From Petrolisthes cinctipes (taxonomy: Eukaryota; Arthropoda; Malacostraca; Decapoda; Porcellanidae), in NCBI GenBank assembly GCA_033782935.1, contig JAWQEG010000522.1, positions 992,001-1,056,000 of the forward strand: a DNA stretch of 64,000 nt, given 5' to 3'. Shown piece by piece: positions 23,231 to 35,831 of the stretch (position 1 is the first letter of the stretch; each line of letters opens with the position of its first letter). The notes under the pieces are model-generated. The model searched no databases, was not told where the DNA came from, and saw only the letters and a list, made by a program, of their open reading frames with translations. A program made the position numbers and the translations under genes.

Positions 23231-24082
23231 AAAATATCGATTTTTAGCATGTTTTGGTCCTTTATTTTGAAAATATTCAAGCACTAGGTAGGCATGTACA
23301 GATCACTTCTGAGACCCAAAATATCGAATTTTCGGGTGTTTTTAACCTAAATTTGAGATATTAACGGGTACAGATGATGCATGCACATATCGACTTTGGA
23401 CACTTAAAATATCGATTTTTAACATGTTTTGAGCCTATATTTTGAAAACATTCTAGCACTGAGTAGGCATGTACAGATCGCTTCTGGGACCCAAAAATAT
23501 CGAATTCTCGGGTGTTTTGAGGTTGAATTTGGGATATAAACGGGTGCAGAAGATGCATCCACATATCGACTTTTGGGCACCTAAAAGATCGATTTTCAGT
23601 ATGTTTTGGGCCTGTATATTAAAAATACTCTAACACGGAGTAGACATGTACAGTTCGCTTCTGGGACCCCAAAATATCGAATTTTTGAGTGTTTTGGGAC
23701 TGAATTTGAGATATCGACTTTGGGCACCTAAAATATCTATTTTTAGCATGTTTTGGGCTTATATTTTGAAAATATTCTAGCACTAAGTAGGCATGTACAG
23801 ATCACTTCTGGGACCCCAAAATATCGAATTTTCGGGTGTTTTGAGCCTAAATTTGAAATATATACGGGTACAGATGATGCATGCACATATCGACTTTGGA
23901 CACTTAAAATATCGATTTTTAGCATGTTTTGAGCCTATATTTTGAAAACATTCTAGCACTGAGTAGGCATGTACAGATCGCTTCTGAAACCCAAAAATAT
24001 CGAATTTTCGGGTGTTTTAAGGTTGAATTTGGGATATAAACGGGTGCAGAAGATGCATCCACATATCGACTTTTGGGCACCT
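23231..24082 (+). repeat. Zeta-eta-epsilon trimer run
   Basis: Half-B anchors at 23,231, 23,406, 23,583, 23,730, 23,906 and 24,083 give lengths 175,177,147,176,177: one complete trimer of 499 bp plus zeta and eta, then an alpha monomer. The trimer, about 500 bp with a single 147-bp member, recurs at 45,960. Confidence 0.85.
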
Positions 24083-24916
24083 AAAATATCGATTTTTAGC
24101 ATGTTTTCGGTCTGTATCTTGAATACATTCTAACTAGGAGTAGGGATGTACAGATCGCTTCTAGGACCCAAAAATACCGAATTTTCAGGTGTTTTGAGCC
24201 TGAATTTGAGATATAAACGAGTGCATAAGATGCATGCACATATCGACTTTGAACAATTAAAATATCGATTTTTAGCATGTTTTGAGCCTATATTTTGAAA
24301 ACATTCTAGTACTGACTAGACATGTACAGATCGCTTCTGGAACCCAAAATTATCGAATTTTCGGGCGTTTTGAGGTTGAATTTGAGATATAAACGAGTGC
24401 AGAAGATGCATACACATGTTGACTTTGAGCACCTAAAATATCGATTTTCAGCATGTCTTGGGCCTGCATCTGAGTAGGCATGAACAGATCGCTACTGGGA
24501 CCCCAAAATATCGAATTTTCGGGTGTTTGGAGTCTGAATTTGAGATATAAACGGGTACATAAGATGCATGCACATATCGACTTTGGACACTTAAAATATC
24601 GATTTTTAGCATGTTTTGAGTCTATATTTTGAAAACATTCTAGCACTGAGTAGGCATGTACAGATCGCTTCTGGGACCTAAAAATATCGAATTTTCGGGT
24701 GTTTTGAGGTTGAATTTGGGATATAAACGGGTACAGAAGATGCATGCACATATCGACTTTTGGGCACCTAAAAGATCGATTTTCAGTATGTTTTGGGCCT
24801 GTATTTTGAAAATACTCTAACACGGAGTAGGCATGTACAGTTCGCTTCTGGGTCCCAAAAATATCGAATTTTCGGGTGTTTTGGGCCTAAATTTGAGATA
24901 TCGACTTTGGGCACCT
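24083..24916 (+). repeat. Alpha to epsilon stretch including a 158-bp-type monomer
   Basis: The order is an alpha/beta hybrid, gamma (GACTAGACATG, half A with AAAATTATCG and CGAGTGCAG), delta with the 18-bp deletion (GCATCTGAGTAGG near 24,470), an eta-like monomer and epsilon with a short half A. This is a shortened form of the canonical order. Confidence 0.75.
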
Positions 24917-26456
24917 AAAATATCGATTTTTAGCATGTTTTGGGCCTATATTTTGAAAATATTCTAGCACTAAGTAGGCATGTACAGATCACTTCTGGGA
25001 CCCCAAGATATCGAATTTTCGGGTGTTTTGAGCCTGAATTTGAGATATAAACGGGTACAGAAGATGTATGCACATATCGACTTTGGACACTTAAAATATC
25101 GATTTTTAGCATGTTTTGAGCCTATATTTTGAAAACATTCTAGTACTGACTAGACATGTCGAGATCGCTTCTGGGACCCATAATTATCGAATTTTCGGGC
25201 GTTTTGAGGTTAAATTTGAGATATAAACGAGTGCAGAAGATGCATACACAAGTTGACTTTGGGCACCTAAAATATCGATTTTCAGCATGTTTTGGGCCTG
25301 CATCTGAGTAGGCATGAACATATCGCTTCTGGGACACCAAAATATCGAATTTTCTGGTGTTTTGAGCCTGAATTTGAGATATAAACGGGTACAAAAGATG
25401 CATGCACATATCGACTTTTGGGCACCTAAAAAATTGATTTTCAGTATGTTTTATGCCTGTATTTTGAAAATACTCTAACACGGAGTAGGCATGTACAGTT
25501 TGCTTCTGGGACCCAAAAATATCGAATTTTCGGGTGTTTTGGGCCTGAATTTGAGATATTGACTTTGGGCACCTAAAATATCGATTTTTAGCATGTTTTT
25601 TGCCTATATTTTGAAAATATTCTAGCACTAAGTAGGCATGTACAGATCACTTTTGGGACCCAAAAATATCGAATTTTCGGGTGTTTTGAGGTTGAATTTG
25701 GGATATAAACGAGTGCAGAAGATGCATTCATATATTGACTTTGGTCACCTAAAATATCGATTTTCAGCTTGTTATGGGCCTGTATTCTGAAAATACTCTA
25801 ACACGAAGTAGGCAAGTACAGATCGCTTCTGGGACCCCAAAATATCGAATTTTTTGGTGTTTTGAGCCTGAATTTTAGATATAAACGGGTGCAGAAGATG
25901 CATACACATATTGACTTTGGTCACCTAAAATATCGATTTTCAGCTTGTTTTGGGCCTGTATTCTGAAAATACTCTAACACGGAGTAGGCAAGTACAGATC
26001 GCTTCTGGGACCCCAAAATATCGAATTTTTTGGTGTTTTGAGCCTGAATTTGAGATATAAACGGGTACAGAAGATGCATGCCCATATCGACTTTTGGGCA
26101 CCTAAAATATCGATTTTGAGCATGTTTTGGGTCTGTATCTTGAAAACATTCTAACTAGGAGTAGGGATGTACAGAGCGCTTCTAGGACCCAAAAATACCG
26201 AATTTTCGGGTGTGTTGAGCCTGAATTTGAGATATAAACGGGTACAGAAGATGCATGCACATATTGACTTTGGGCACCTAAAATATCGATTTTCAGCATG
26301 TTTTGGGCCTGTATTTTGAAAATACTCTAACTAGGAGTAGGCATGTACAGATCGCTTCTGGGACCCAAAAAATATCGAGTTTTCAGGTGTTTTGATCTTG
26401 AATTTGAGATATAAACGGGTACAGAAGATGCATGCAAATATCGACTTTGGACACTT
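24917..26456 (+). repeat. 1,540-bp HOR, copy 1
   Basis: It is followed at exact offset 1,540 by 26,457 onward; the match holds to about 26,230/27,770. Private variants include CCCCAAGATATCG, CATGTC(C/G)AGATCGC, CATACACAAGTTGAC and GAACATATCGC. It contains a local near-identical monomer doublet (CAGCTTGTT...GTATTCTGAAAATAC near 25,760 and 25,936, one monomer apart). Confidence 0.85.
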
Positions 26457-27770
26457 AAAATATCGATTTTTAGCATGTTTTGGGCCTATATTTTGAAAAT
26501 ATTCTAGCACTAAGTAGGCATGTACAGATCACTTCTGGGACCCCAAGATATCGAATTTTCGGGTGTTTTGAGCCTGAATTTGAGATATAAACGGGTACAG
26601 AAGATGTATGCACATATCGACTTTGGACACTTAAAATATCGATTTTTAGCATGTTTTGAGCCTATATTTTGAAAACATTCTAGTACTGACTAGACATGTC
26701 CAGATCGCTTCTGGGACCCATAATTATCAAATTTTCGGGCGTTTTGAGGTTAAATTTGAGATATAAACGAGTGCAGAAGATGCATACACAAGTTGACTTT
26801 GGGCACCTAAAATATCGATTTTCAGCATGTTTTGGGCCTGCATCTGAGTAGGCATGAACATATCGCTTCTGGGACCCCAAAATATCGAATTTTCTGGTGT
26901 TTTGAGCCTGAATTTGAGATATAAACGGGTACAAAAGATGCATGCACATATCGACTTTTGGGCACCTAAAAAATCGATTTTCAGTATGTTTTATGCCTGT
27001 ATTTTGAAAATACTCTAACACGGAGTAGGCATGTACAGTTTGCTTCTGGGACCCAAACATATCGAATTTTCCGGTGTTTTGGGCATGAATTTGAGATATT
27101 GACTTTGGGCAGCTAAAATATCGATTTTTAGCATGTTTTTTTACTATATTTTGAAAATATTCTAGCACTAAGTAGGCATGTACAGATCACGTTTGGGACC
27201 CAAAAATATCGAATTTTCGGGTGTTTTGAGGTTGAATTTGGGATATAAACGAGTGCAGAAGATGCATTTATATATTGACTTTGGTCACCTAAAATAACGA
27301 TTTTCAGCTTGTTTTGGGCCTGTATTCTGAAAATACTCTAACACGAAGTAGGCAAGTACAGATCGCTTCTGGGACCCCAAAATATCGAAATTTTTGGTGT
27401 TTTGAGCCTGAATTTTAGATATAAACGGGTGCAGAAGATGCATACACATATTGACTTTGGTCACCTAAAATATCGATTTTCAGCTTGTTTTGGGCCTGTA
27501 TTCTGAAAATACTCTAACACGGAGTAGGCAAGTACAGATCGCTTCTGGGACCCCAAAATATCGAATTTTTTTGGTGTTTTGAGCCTGAATTTGAGATATA
27601 AACGGGTACATAAGATGCATGCACATATCGACTTTTGGGCACCTAAAATATCGATTTTGAGCATGTTTTGGGTCTGTATCTTGAAAACATTCTAACTAGG
27701 AGTAGGGATGTACAGATCGCTTCTAGGACCCAAAAATACCGAATTTTCGGGTGTGTTGAGCCTGAATTTG
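26457..27770 (+). repeat. 1,540-bp HOR, copy 2
   Basis: It matches 24,917-26,230 with scattered substitutions, including the same doublet of GTATTCTGAAAATAC monomers (near 27,300 and 27,480). It diverges at about 27,770, where an alpha half B is followed by a different half A (GGGATATAAACGGG, CGACTTTTGGG). Confidence 0.85.
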
Positions 27771-28939
27771 GGATATAAACGGGTACAGAAGATGCATGCA
27801 CATATCGACTTTTGGGCACCTAAAAGATCGATTTTCAGTATGTCTTGGGCCTGTATTTTGAAAATACTCTAACACGGAGTAGGCATGTACGTTTCGCTTC
27901 TGGGACCCCAAAATATCGAATTATCGGGTGTTTTGAGCCTAAATTTGAGATATAAACGGGTACAGATGATGCATGCAAATATCGACTTTGGACACTTAAA
28001 ATATCGATTTTTAGCATGTTTTGAGCCTATATTTTGAAAACATTCTAGCACTGAGTAGGCATGTACAGATCGCTTCTGATACCCCAAAATATCGAATTTT
28101 CGGGTGTTTTGAGGTTGAATTTGGGATATAAACGGGTGCAGAAGATGCATCCACATATCGACTTTTGGGCACCAAAAAGATCGATTTTCAGGATGTTTTG
28201 TGCCTGTATATTGAAAATACTCTAACACGGAGTAGGCATGTATAGATCGCTTCTGGGACCCCAAAATATCGAATTTTCGGGTGTTTTGAGCCTAAATTTG
28301 AGATATAAACGGGTACAGATGATGCATGCAAATATCGACTTTGGACACTTAAAATATCGATTTTTAGCATGTTTTGAGCCTATATTTTGAGAACATTCTA
28401 GCACTGAGTAGGCATGTACAGATCGCTTCTGATACCCAAAAATATCGAATTTTCGGGTGTTTTGAGGTTGAATTTGGGATATAAACGGGTGCAGAAGATG
28501 CATACATATATTGACTTTGGTCACCTAAAATATCGATTTTCAGCTTGTTTTGGGCCTGTATATCGAATTTTTGGGTGTTTTGGGCCTGAATTTGAGATAT
28601 CGACTTTTGTCACCTAAAATATCGATTTTTAGCATGTTTTGGGCCTATATATTGAAAACATTCTAGCACTGAGTAGGCATGTACAGATCGCTTCTGGGAC
28701 CCAAAAATATCGAATTTTCGGGTGTTTGGAGCCTGAATTTGAGATATAAACGGGTACAGAAGATGCATGCACATATCGACTTTAGGGCACCTAAAAGATC
28801 GATTTTCAGTATGTTTTGGGCCTGTATTTTGAAAATACTCTAACACGGAGTAGGCATGTACAGTTCGCTTCTGGGTCCCAAAAATATCGAATTTTCGGGT
28901 GTTTTGGGCCTGAATTTGAGATATCGACTTTTGTCACCT
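27771..28939 (+). repeat. Junction region with a 353-bp dimer and a minimal monomer
   Basis: Two near-identical two-monomer blocks start near 27,835 and 28,188 (offset 353). They are followed by the shortest monomer seen in the window (28,527-28,614). Two 147-bp-type half As follow (near 28,575 and 28,900). Confidence 0.75.
28527..28614 (+). repeat. Minimal 88-bp monomer from two deletions
   Basis: A theta-type half B is cut after GCCTGTAT and joined directly to ATCGAATTTTTGGG of a half A that itself has the 29-bp deletion. About 30 bp of half B and 58 bp of half A remain, giving an 88-bp unit. The breakpoint lies in a TAT microhomology. Confidence 0.8.
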
Positions 28940-31203
28940 AAAATATCGATTTTTAGCATGTTTTGGGCCTATATTTTGAAAATATTCTAGCACTAAGTAG
29001 GCATGTACAGATCACTTCTGGGACCCCAAGATATCGAATTTTCGGGTGTTTTGAGCCTGAATTTGAGATATAAACGGGTACAGAAGATGTATGCACATAT
29101 CGACTTTGGACACTTAAAATATCGATTTTTAGCATGTTTTGAGCCTATATTTTGAAAACATTCTAGTACTGACTAGACATGTCCAGATCGCTTCTGGGAC
29201 CCATAATTATCGAATTCTCGGGCGTTTTGAGGTTAAATTTGAGATATAAACGAGTGCAGAAGATGCATACACAAGTTGACTTTGGGCACCTAAAATATCG
29301 ACTTTCAGCATGTTTTGGGCCAGCATCTGAGTAGGCATGAACATATCGCTTCTGGGACCCCAAAATATCGAATTTTCTGGTGTTTTGAGCCTGAATTTGA
29401 GATATAAACGGGTACAGAAGATGCATGCACATATCGACTTTTGGGCACCTAAAAAATCGTTTTTTAGTATGTTTTGGGCCTGTATTTTGAAAATACTCTA
29501 ACACGGAGTAGGCATGTACAGTTTGCTTCTGGTACCCAAAAATATCGAATTTTCGGGTGTTTTGGGCCTGAATTTGAGATATAAACGGGTACAGAAGATG
29601 CATGCACATGACGACTTTTGGGCACCTAAAATATCGATTTTGAGCATGTTTTGGGTCTGTATCTTGAAAACATTCTAACTAGGAGTAGGGATGTACAGAT
29701 CGCTTCTAGGACCCAAAAATACAGAATTTTCGGGTGTGTTGAGCCTGAATTTGAGATATAAACGGGTACAGAAGATGCATGCACATATTGACTTTGGGCA
29801 CCTAAAATATCGATTTTCAGCATGTTTTGGGCCTGTATTTTGAAAATACTCTAACTTGGAGTAGGCATGTACAGATCGCTTCTGGGACCCAAAAAATATC
29901 GAGTTTTCGGGTGTTTTGATCTTGAATTTGAGATATAAACGGGTACAGATGATGCATGCACATATCGACTTTGGACACTTAAAATATCGATTTTCAGCAT
30001 GTTTTGGGCCTGTATTCTGAAAACATTTTAGCACTGACTAGACATGTACAGATCACTAATGGAACAAAAAATTATCGAATTTTCGGGTGTTTTGAGGTTG
30101 AATTTGAGATATAAACGAGTGCAGAAGATGCATACACATGTTGACTTTGGGTACCTAAAATATCGATTTTCAGCATGTTTTGGGCCTGCATCTGAGTAGG
30201 CATGTACAGATCGCTTCTGGGACCCCAAAATATCGAGTTTTCGAGTGTTTTGGGCCTAAATTTGAGATATCGACTTTGGGCACCTAAAATATCGATTTTT
30301 AGCATGTTTTAAGCCTATATTTTGAAAACATTCTAGCACTAAGTAGGCATGTACAGATCACTTCTGGGACCCCAAAATATCGAATTTTTGGGTGTTTTGA
30401 GCTTGAATTTGAGATATAAACGGGTACAGATGATGCATGCACATATCGATTTTGGACACTTAAAATATCGATTTTTAGCATGTTTTAAGCCTATATTTTG
30501 AAAAAATTCTAGCACTAAGTAGGCATGTACAGATCGCTTCTGGGACCCAAAAATATTGAATTTTCGGATGTTTTGAGGTTGAATTTGGTATATAAACGGG
30601 TGCAGAAGATGCATACACATATTGACTTTGGTCACCTAAAATATCGATTTTCAACTTGTTTTGGGCCTGTATTTTGAAAATACTCTACCACAGAGTTGGC
30701 AAGTACAGATCGCTTTTCGGACCCCAAAATATCGAATTATCGGGTGTTTTGAGCCTGAATTTGAGATATAAACGGGTACAGAAGATGCATCCACATATCG
30801 ACTTTTGGGCACCTAAAAGATCGATTTTAAGTATGTCTTGGGCCTGTATATTGTAAATACTCTAACACGGATTAGGCATGTACAGATCGCTTCTGGGACC
30901 CCAAAATATTGAATTTTTGGGTGTTTTGGGCCTGAATTTGAGATATCGACTTTGGGCACCTAAAATATCGATTTTTAGCATGTTTTGAGCCTATATTTTG
31001 AAAATATTCTAGCAATGAGTAGGCATTTACAGATCGCTTCTGGGACCCAAAAATATCTAATTTTCGGGGGTTTTGAGCCTGAATTTGAGATATAAACGGG
31101 TACAGAAGATGCATGCACATATCGACTTTTGGGCACCTAAAATATCGATTTTGAGCATGTCTTAGGTATGTATCTTGAAAACATTCTAACTAGGAGTAGG
31201 GAT
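28940..31203 (+). repeat. Third partial copy of the 24.9-kb HOR plus mixed monomers
   Basis: 28,940 to about 29,570 matches 26,457-27,087 (offset 2,483). 29,628 to about 29,960 matches 26,104-26,436 (offset 3,524), including the A-run before TATCGAGTTTTC. The rest holds gamma, delta (158 bp, near 30,187), zeta, eta, theta, iota and kappa types, ending in an alpha/zeta hybrid near 31,141. Confidence 0.75.
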
Positions 31204-34200
31204 GTACAGATCACTTCTGGGACCCCAAAATATCGAATTTTCGGGTGTTTTGAGCCTGAATTTGAGATATAAACGGGTACAGATGCATGCACATATCGAC
31301 TTTGGACATTTAAAATATCGATTTTTAGAATGTTTTGAGCCTATATTTTGAAAACATTCTAGCAATGAGTAGGCATGTACAGATCGCTTCTGGGACCCAA
31401 AACTATCGAATTTTCGGGTATTTTGAGGTTGAATTTGGGATATAAACGGGTACAGAAGATGCATGCACATATCGACTTTGGGGCACCTAAAATATCGATT
31501 TTGAGCATGTTTTGGGTCTGTATCTTGAAAACATTCTAACTAGGAGTAGGGTTGTACAGATCGCTCCTAGGACCCAAAAATACCAAATTTTCGGGTGTTT
31601 TGAGCCTGAATTTGAGATATAAACGGGTACAGAATATGCATTCACATATCGACTTTTGGGCACCTAAAATATCGATTTTGAGCATGTTTTGGGTCTGCAT
31701 CTTGAAAACATTCTAACTTGGAGAAGGGATGTACAGATCACTTCTAGAACCCAAAAATACCGAATTTTCGGGTGTTTTGAGCCTGAATTTGAGATATAAA
31801 CGGGTACAGAAGATGCATGCACATATCGACTTTTGGGCACCTAAAAGATCGATTTTCAGTATGTTTTGGGCCTGTATTTTGAAAATACTCTAACACGGAG
31901 TAGGCATGTACAGTTCGCTTCTGGGCCCCCAAAATATCGAATTTTCGGGTGTTTTGGGCCTGAATTTGAGATATCGACTTTAGGCACCTAAAATATCGAT
32001 TTTTAGCATGCTCTGAGCCTATATTTTGAAAATATTCTAGCACTAAGTAGGCATGTACAGATCACTTCTGGGACCCCAAAATATCGAATTTTCGGGTGTT
32101 TTGAGCCTGAATTTGAGATATGTACGGGTACAGAAGATGCATGCACATATCGACTTTTGGGCACCTAAAATATCGATTTTGAGCATGTTTTGGGTCTGTA
32201 TCTTGAAAACATTCTAACTAGGAGTAGGGATGTACATATCGCTTCTAGGACCCAAAAATACCGAATTTTCGGGTGTTTTGAGCCTGAAATTGAGATATAA
32301 ACGAGTACAGAAGATGCATGCACATATCGACTTTGGACACCTAAAATATCGATTTTCAGCATGTTTTGGGCCTGCATCTGAGTAGACATGTACAGATCGC
32401 TTCTGGGACCCCAAAATATCGAATTTTTGGGTGTTTTGGGCCTGAATTTAAGATATCAACTTTGGGCACCTAAAATATCGATTTTTAGCATGTTTTGGGC
32501 CTGTATTTTGAAAATACTCTAACACGGAGTAGGCATGTACAGTTCGCTTCTGGGCCCCCAAAATATCGAATTTTCGGGTGTTTTGGGCCTGAATTTGAGA
32601 TATCGACTTTGGGCACCTAAAATATCGATTTTTAGCATGCACTGGGCCTATATTTTGAAAATATTCTAGCACTAAGTAGGCATGTACAGATCACTTCTGG
32701 GACCATAAAACATGGAATTTTCGGGGGTTTTGAGCCTGAATTTGAGATATAAACGGGTACAGATGATGCATGCATATATCGACTTTGGACACTTAAAATA
32801 TCGATTTTTAGCATGTTTTGAGCCTATATTTTGAAAAAAATCTAGCACTGACTAGGCATTTATGGATCGCTTCTGGGACCCAAAAATATCGAATTTTCGG
32901 GTGTTTAGTGGTTGAAATTGGGATATAAACGGGTACAGAAGATGCATGCACATATCTACTTTTGGGCACCTAAAAAATCGATTTTCAGCATGTTTTGGGC
33001 CTGTATTTTGAAAATATTCTAACAAGGAGTAGGCATGTACAGTTCGCTTCTGGGACCCCAAAATATCGAATTATCGGGTGTTTTGGGCCTGAATTTGAGA
33101 TATCGACTTTGGGCACCTAAAATATCGAATTTTAGCATGTTTTGGGCCTATATTTTGAAAATATTCTAGCACTAAGTAGGCATGTACAGATCACTTCTGG
33201 GACCCCAAAATATCGAATTTTCGAATGTTTTGAGCCTGAATTTGAGATATAAACGGGTACAGAAGATGCATGCACATATCGACTTTTGGGCACCTAAAAT
33301 ATCGATTTTGAGCATGTTTTGGGTCTGTATCTTGAAAACATTCTAACTAGGATTGGGATGTACATATCGCTTCTAGGACCAAAAATACCGAATTTTCGGG
33401 TGTTTTGAGCCTGAAATTGAGATATAAACGACTACAGAAGATGCATGCACATATCGACTTTGGACACTTAAAATATCGATTTTCAGCATGTTTTGGGCCT
33501 GCATCTGAGTAGGCATGTACAGATCGCTTCTGGGACCCCAAAAAATCGAATTTTCGGGTGTTTTGAGCCTGAATTTGAGATATAAACGGGTACAGAAGAT
33601 GCAAGCACATATCGACTTTGGACACTTAAAATATCGATTTTTAGCATGTTATGAGCCTATATTTTTAAAACATTCTAGCACTGACTAGACATGTACAGAT
33701 CGCTTCTGGGACCCAAAATTATCGAATTTTCGGGTGTTTTGAGGATGAATTTGAGATATAAACGATTGCAGAAGATGCATACACATGTTGACATTGGGCA
33801 CCTAAAATATCGATTTTCAGCATGTTTTGGGCCTGCATCTGAGTAGGCATGTACAGATCGCTTCTGGGACCCAAAAATATCGAATTTTTGGGTGTTTTGG
33901 GCCTGAATTAAGGATATCAACTTTGGGCACCTAAAATATCGATTTTTAGCATGTTTTGAGCCTATATTTTGAAAAAATTCTAGCACTAAGTAGGCATGTA
34001 CAGATTGCTTCTGGGACCCAAAAATATCGAATTTTCGGGTGTTTTCAGGTTGAATTTGGGATATAAACGGGTACAGAAGATGCATGCACATATCGAATTT
34101 TGGGCACCTAAAATATCGATTTTGAGCATGTTTTGGGTCTGTATCTTGAAAACATTTTAACTAGGAGTAGGGATGTATAGATCGCTTCTAGGACCCAATA

Positions 34201-34360
34201 ACACCGAATTTTCGGGTGTTTTGAGCCGGAATTTGAGATATAAACGGGTACAGAAGATGCATGCACATATTGACTTTGGGCACCTAAAGTATCGATTTTC
34301 AGCATGTTTTGGGCCTGTATTTTGAAAATACTCTAACTAGGAGTAGGCATGTACAGATCG
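31204..34360 (+). repeat. Large duplicated block, copy 1 (about 3.16 kb)
   Basis: It matches 35,832-38,654 at a constant offset of 4,628 bp up to the delta monomer at 33,501, and 4,294 bp after 33,835. The 334-bp difference is exactly one 158-bp plus one 176-bp monomer present here and absent in copy 2. Shared private features include the 3-bp loss in GGGTACAGATGCATGC, GGACATTTAAAATATCG, GTTTAGTGGTTGAAATTGGG, GCATGCACTGGGCC and CCATAAAACATGG. Confidence 0.88.
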
Positions 34361-35831
34361 CGTCTGGGACCCTAAATTATCGAACTTTCGAGTGTTTTGA
34401 GCCTGAATTTGAGATATAAACGGGTACAGAAGATGCATGCACATATCGATTTTTAGGCACCTAAACGATCGATTTCCAGTATGTTTTGGGCCTGTATTTT
34501 GAAAATACTCTAACACGGAGTAGGCATGTACAGTTCCCTTCTGGGACCCCAAAATATCGAATTTTCGGGTGTTTTGGGCCTGAATTTGAGATATCGACTT
34601 TGGGCACCTAAAATATCGATTTTTAGCATGTTTTTGGCCTATATTTTGAAAATATTCTAGTACTAAGTAGGCATGTACAGATCACTTTTGGGACCCCAAA
34701 ATATCGAATTTTCGGGTGTTTTGAGCCTGAATTTGAGATATAAACGGGTACAGATGATGCATGCACATATCGACTTTGGACACTTAAAATATCGATTTTT
34801 AGCATGTTTTGAGCCTATATTTTGAAACAATTCTAGCACTGAGTAGGCATGTACAGATCGCTTCTGGGACCCCAAAATATCGAATTTTCGGGTATTTTGG
34901 GCCTGAATTTGAGATATCGACTTTGGGCACCTAAAATATCGATTTCTAGCATGTTTTAGGCCTATATTTTGAAAATACTCTAACACGGAGTAGGCATGTA
35001 CAGATCACTTCCGGGACCCCAAAATATCGACTTTTCGGGTGTTTTGAGCCTGAATTTGAGATATAAACGGGTACAGATGATGCATGCACATATCGATTTT
35101 GGACACTTAAAATATCGATTTTTAGCATTTTTTGAGCCTATATTTTGAAAAAATTCTAGCACTGAGTAGGCATGTACAGATCGCTTCTGGGACCCCAAAA
35201 TATCGAATTTTTGGGTGTTTTGAGATTGAATTTGGGATATAAACGGGTGCAGAAGATGCATACACATATTGACTTTGGTCACCTAAAATATCGATTTTCA
35301 GCTTGTTTTGGGCCTGTATTTTGAAAATACTCTAACACGGAGTAGGCAAGTACAGATCGCTTCTGGGACCCCAAAATATCGAATTTTCGGGCGTTTTGAG
35401 GTTGAATTTATGATATAAACGAGTGCAGAAGATGCATACACATGTTGACTTTCGGCACCTAAAATATCGATTTTCAGCATGTTTAGGGCCTGCATCTGAG
35501 TAGGCATGTACAGATCGCTTCTGGGACCCCAAAATATCGAATTTTCAGGTGTTTGGAGCCTGAAAATGAGATATAAACGGGTACAGAAGATGCATGCACA
35601 TATCGACTTTTGGGCACCTAAAAGATCGATTTTCAGTATGTTTTGGTCCTGTATTTTGAAAATACTCTAACACGGAGTAGGCATGTACAGTTCGCTTCTG
35701 GGACCCAAAAATATCGAATTTTCGGGTGTTTTGGGCCTGAATTTGAGATATCGACTTTGGGCACCTAGAATATCGATTTTAAAGCATGTTTTGGGCCTAT
35801 ATTTTGAAAATATTCTAGCACTAAGTAGGCA
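34361..35831 (+). repeat. Beta to zeta stretch, partner of 50.4-51.4 kb in part
   Basis: Up to about 35,390 it follows 50,379-51,405 at offset 16,016-16,018, sharing CGTCTGGGACCCTAAATTATCG and GATCGATTTCCAGTATG-type variants. Afterwards it holds gamma/delta-type monomers (158-bp form near 35,490), then epsilon and zeta-type monomers leading into the 35,832 block. Confidence 0.75.
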
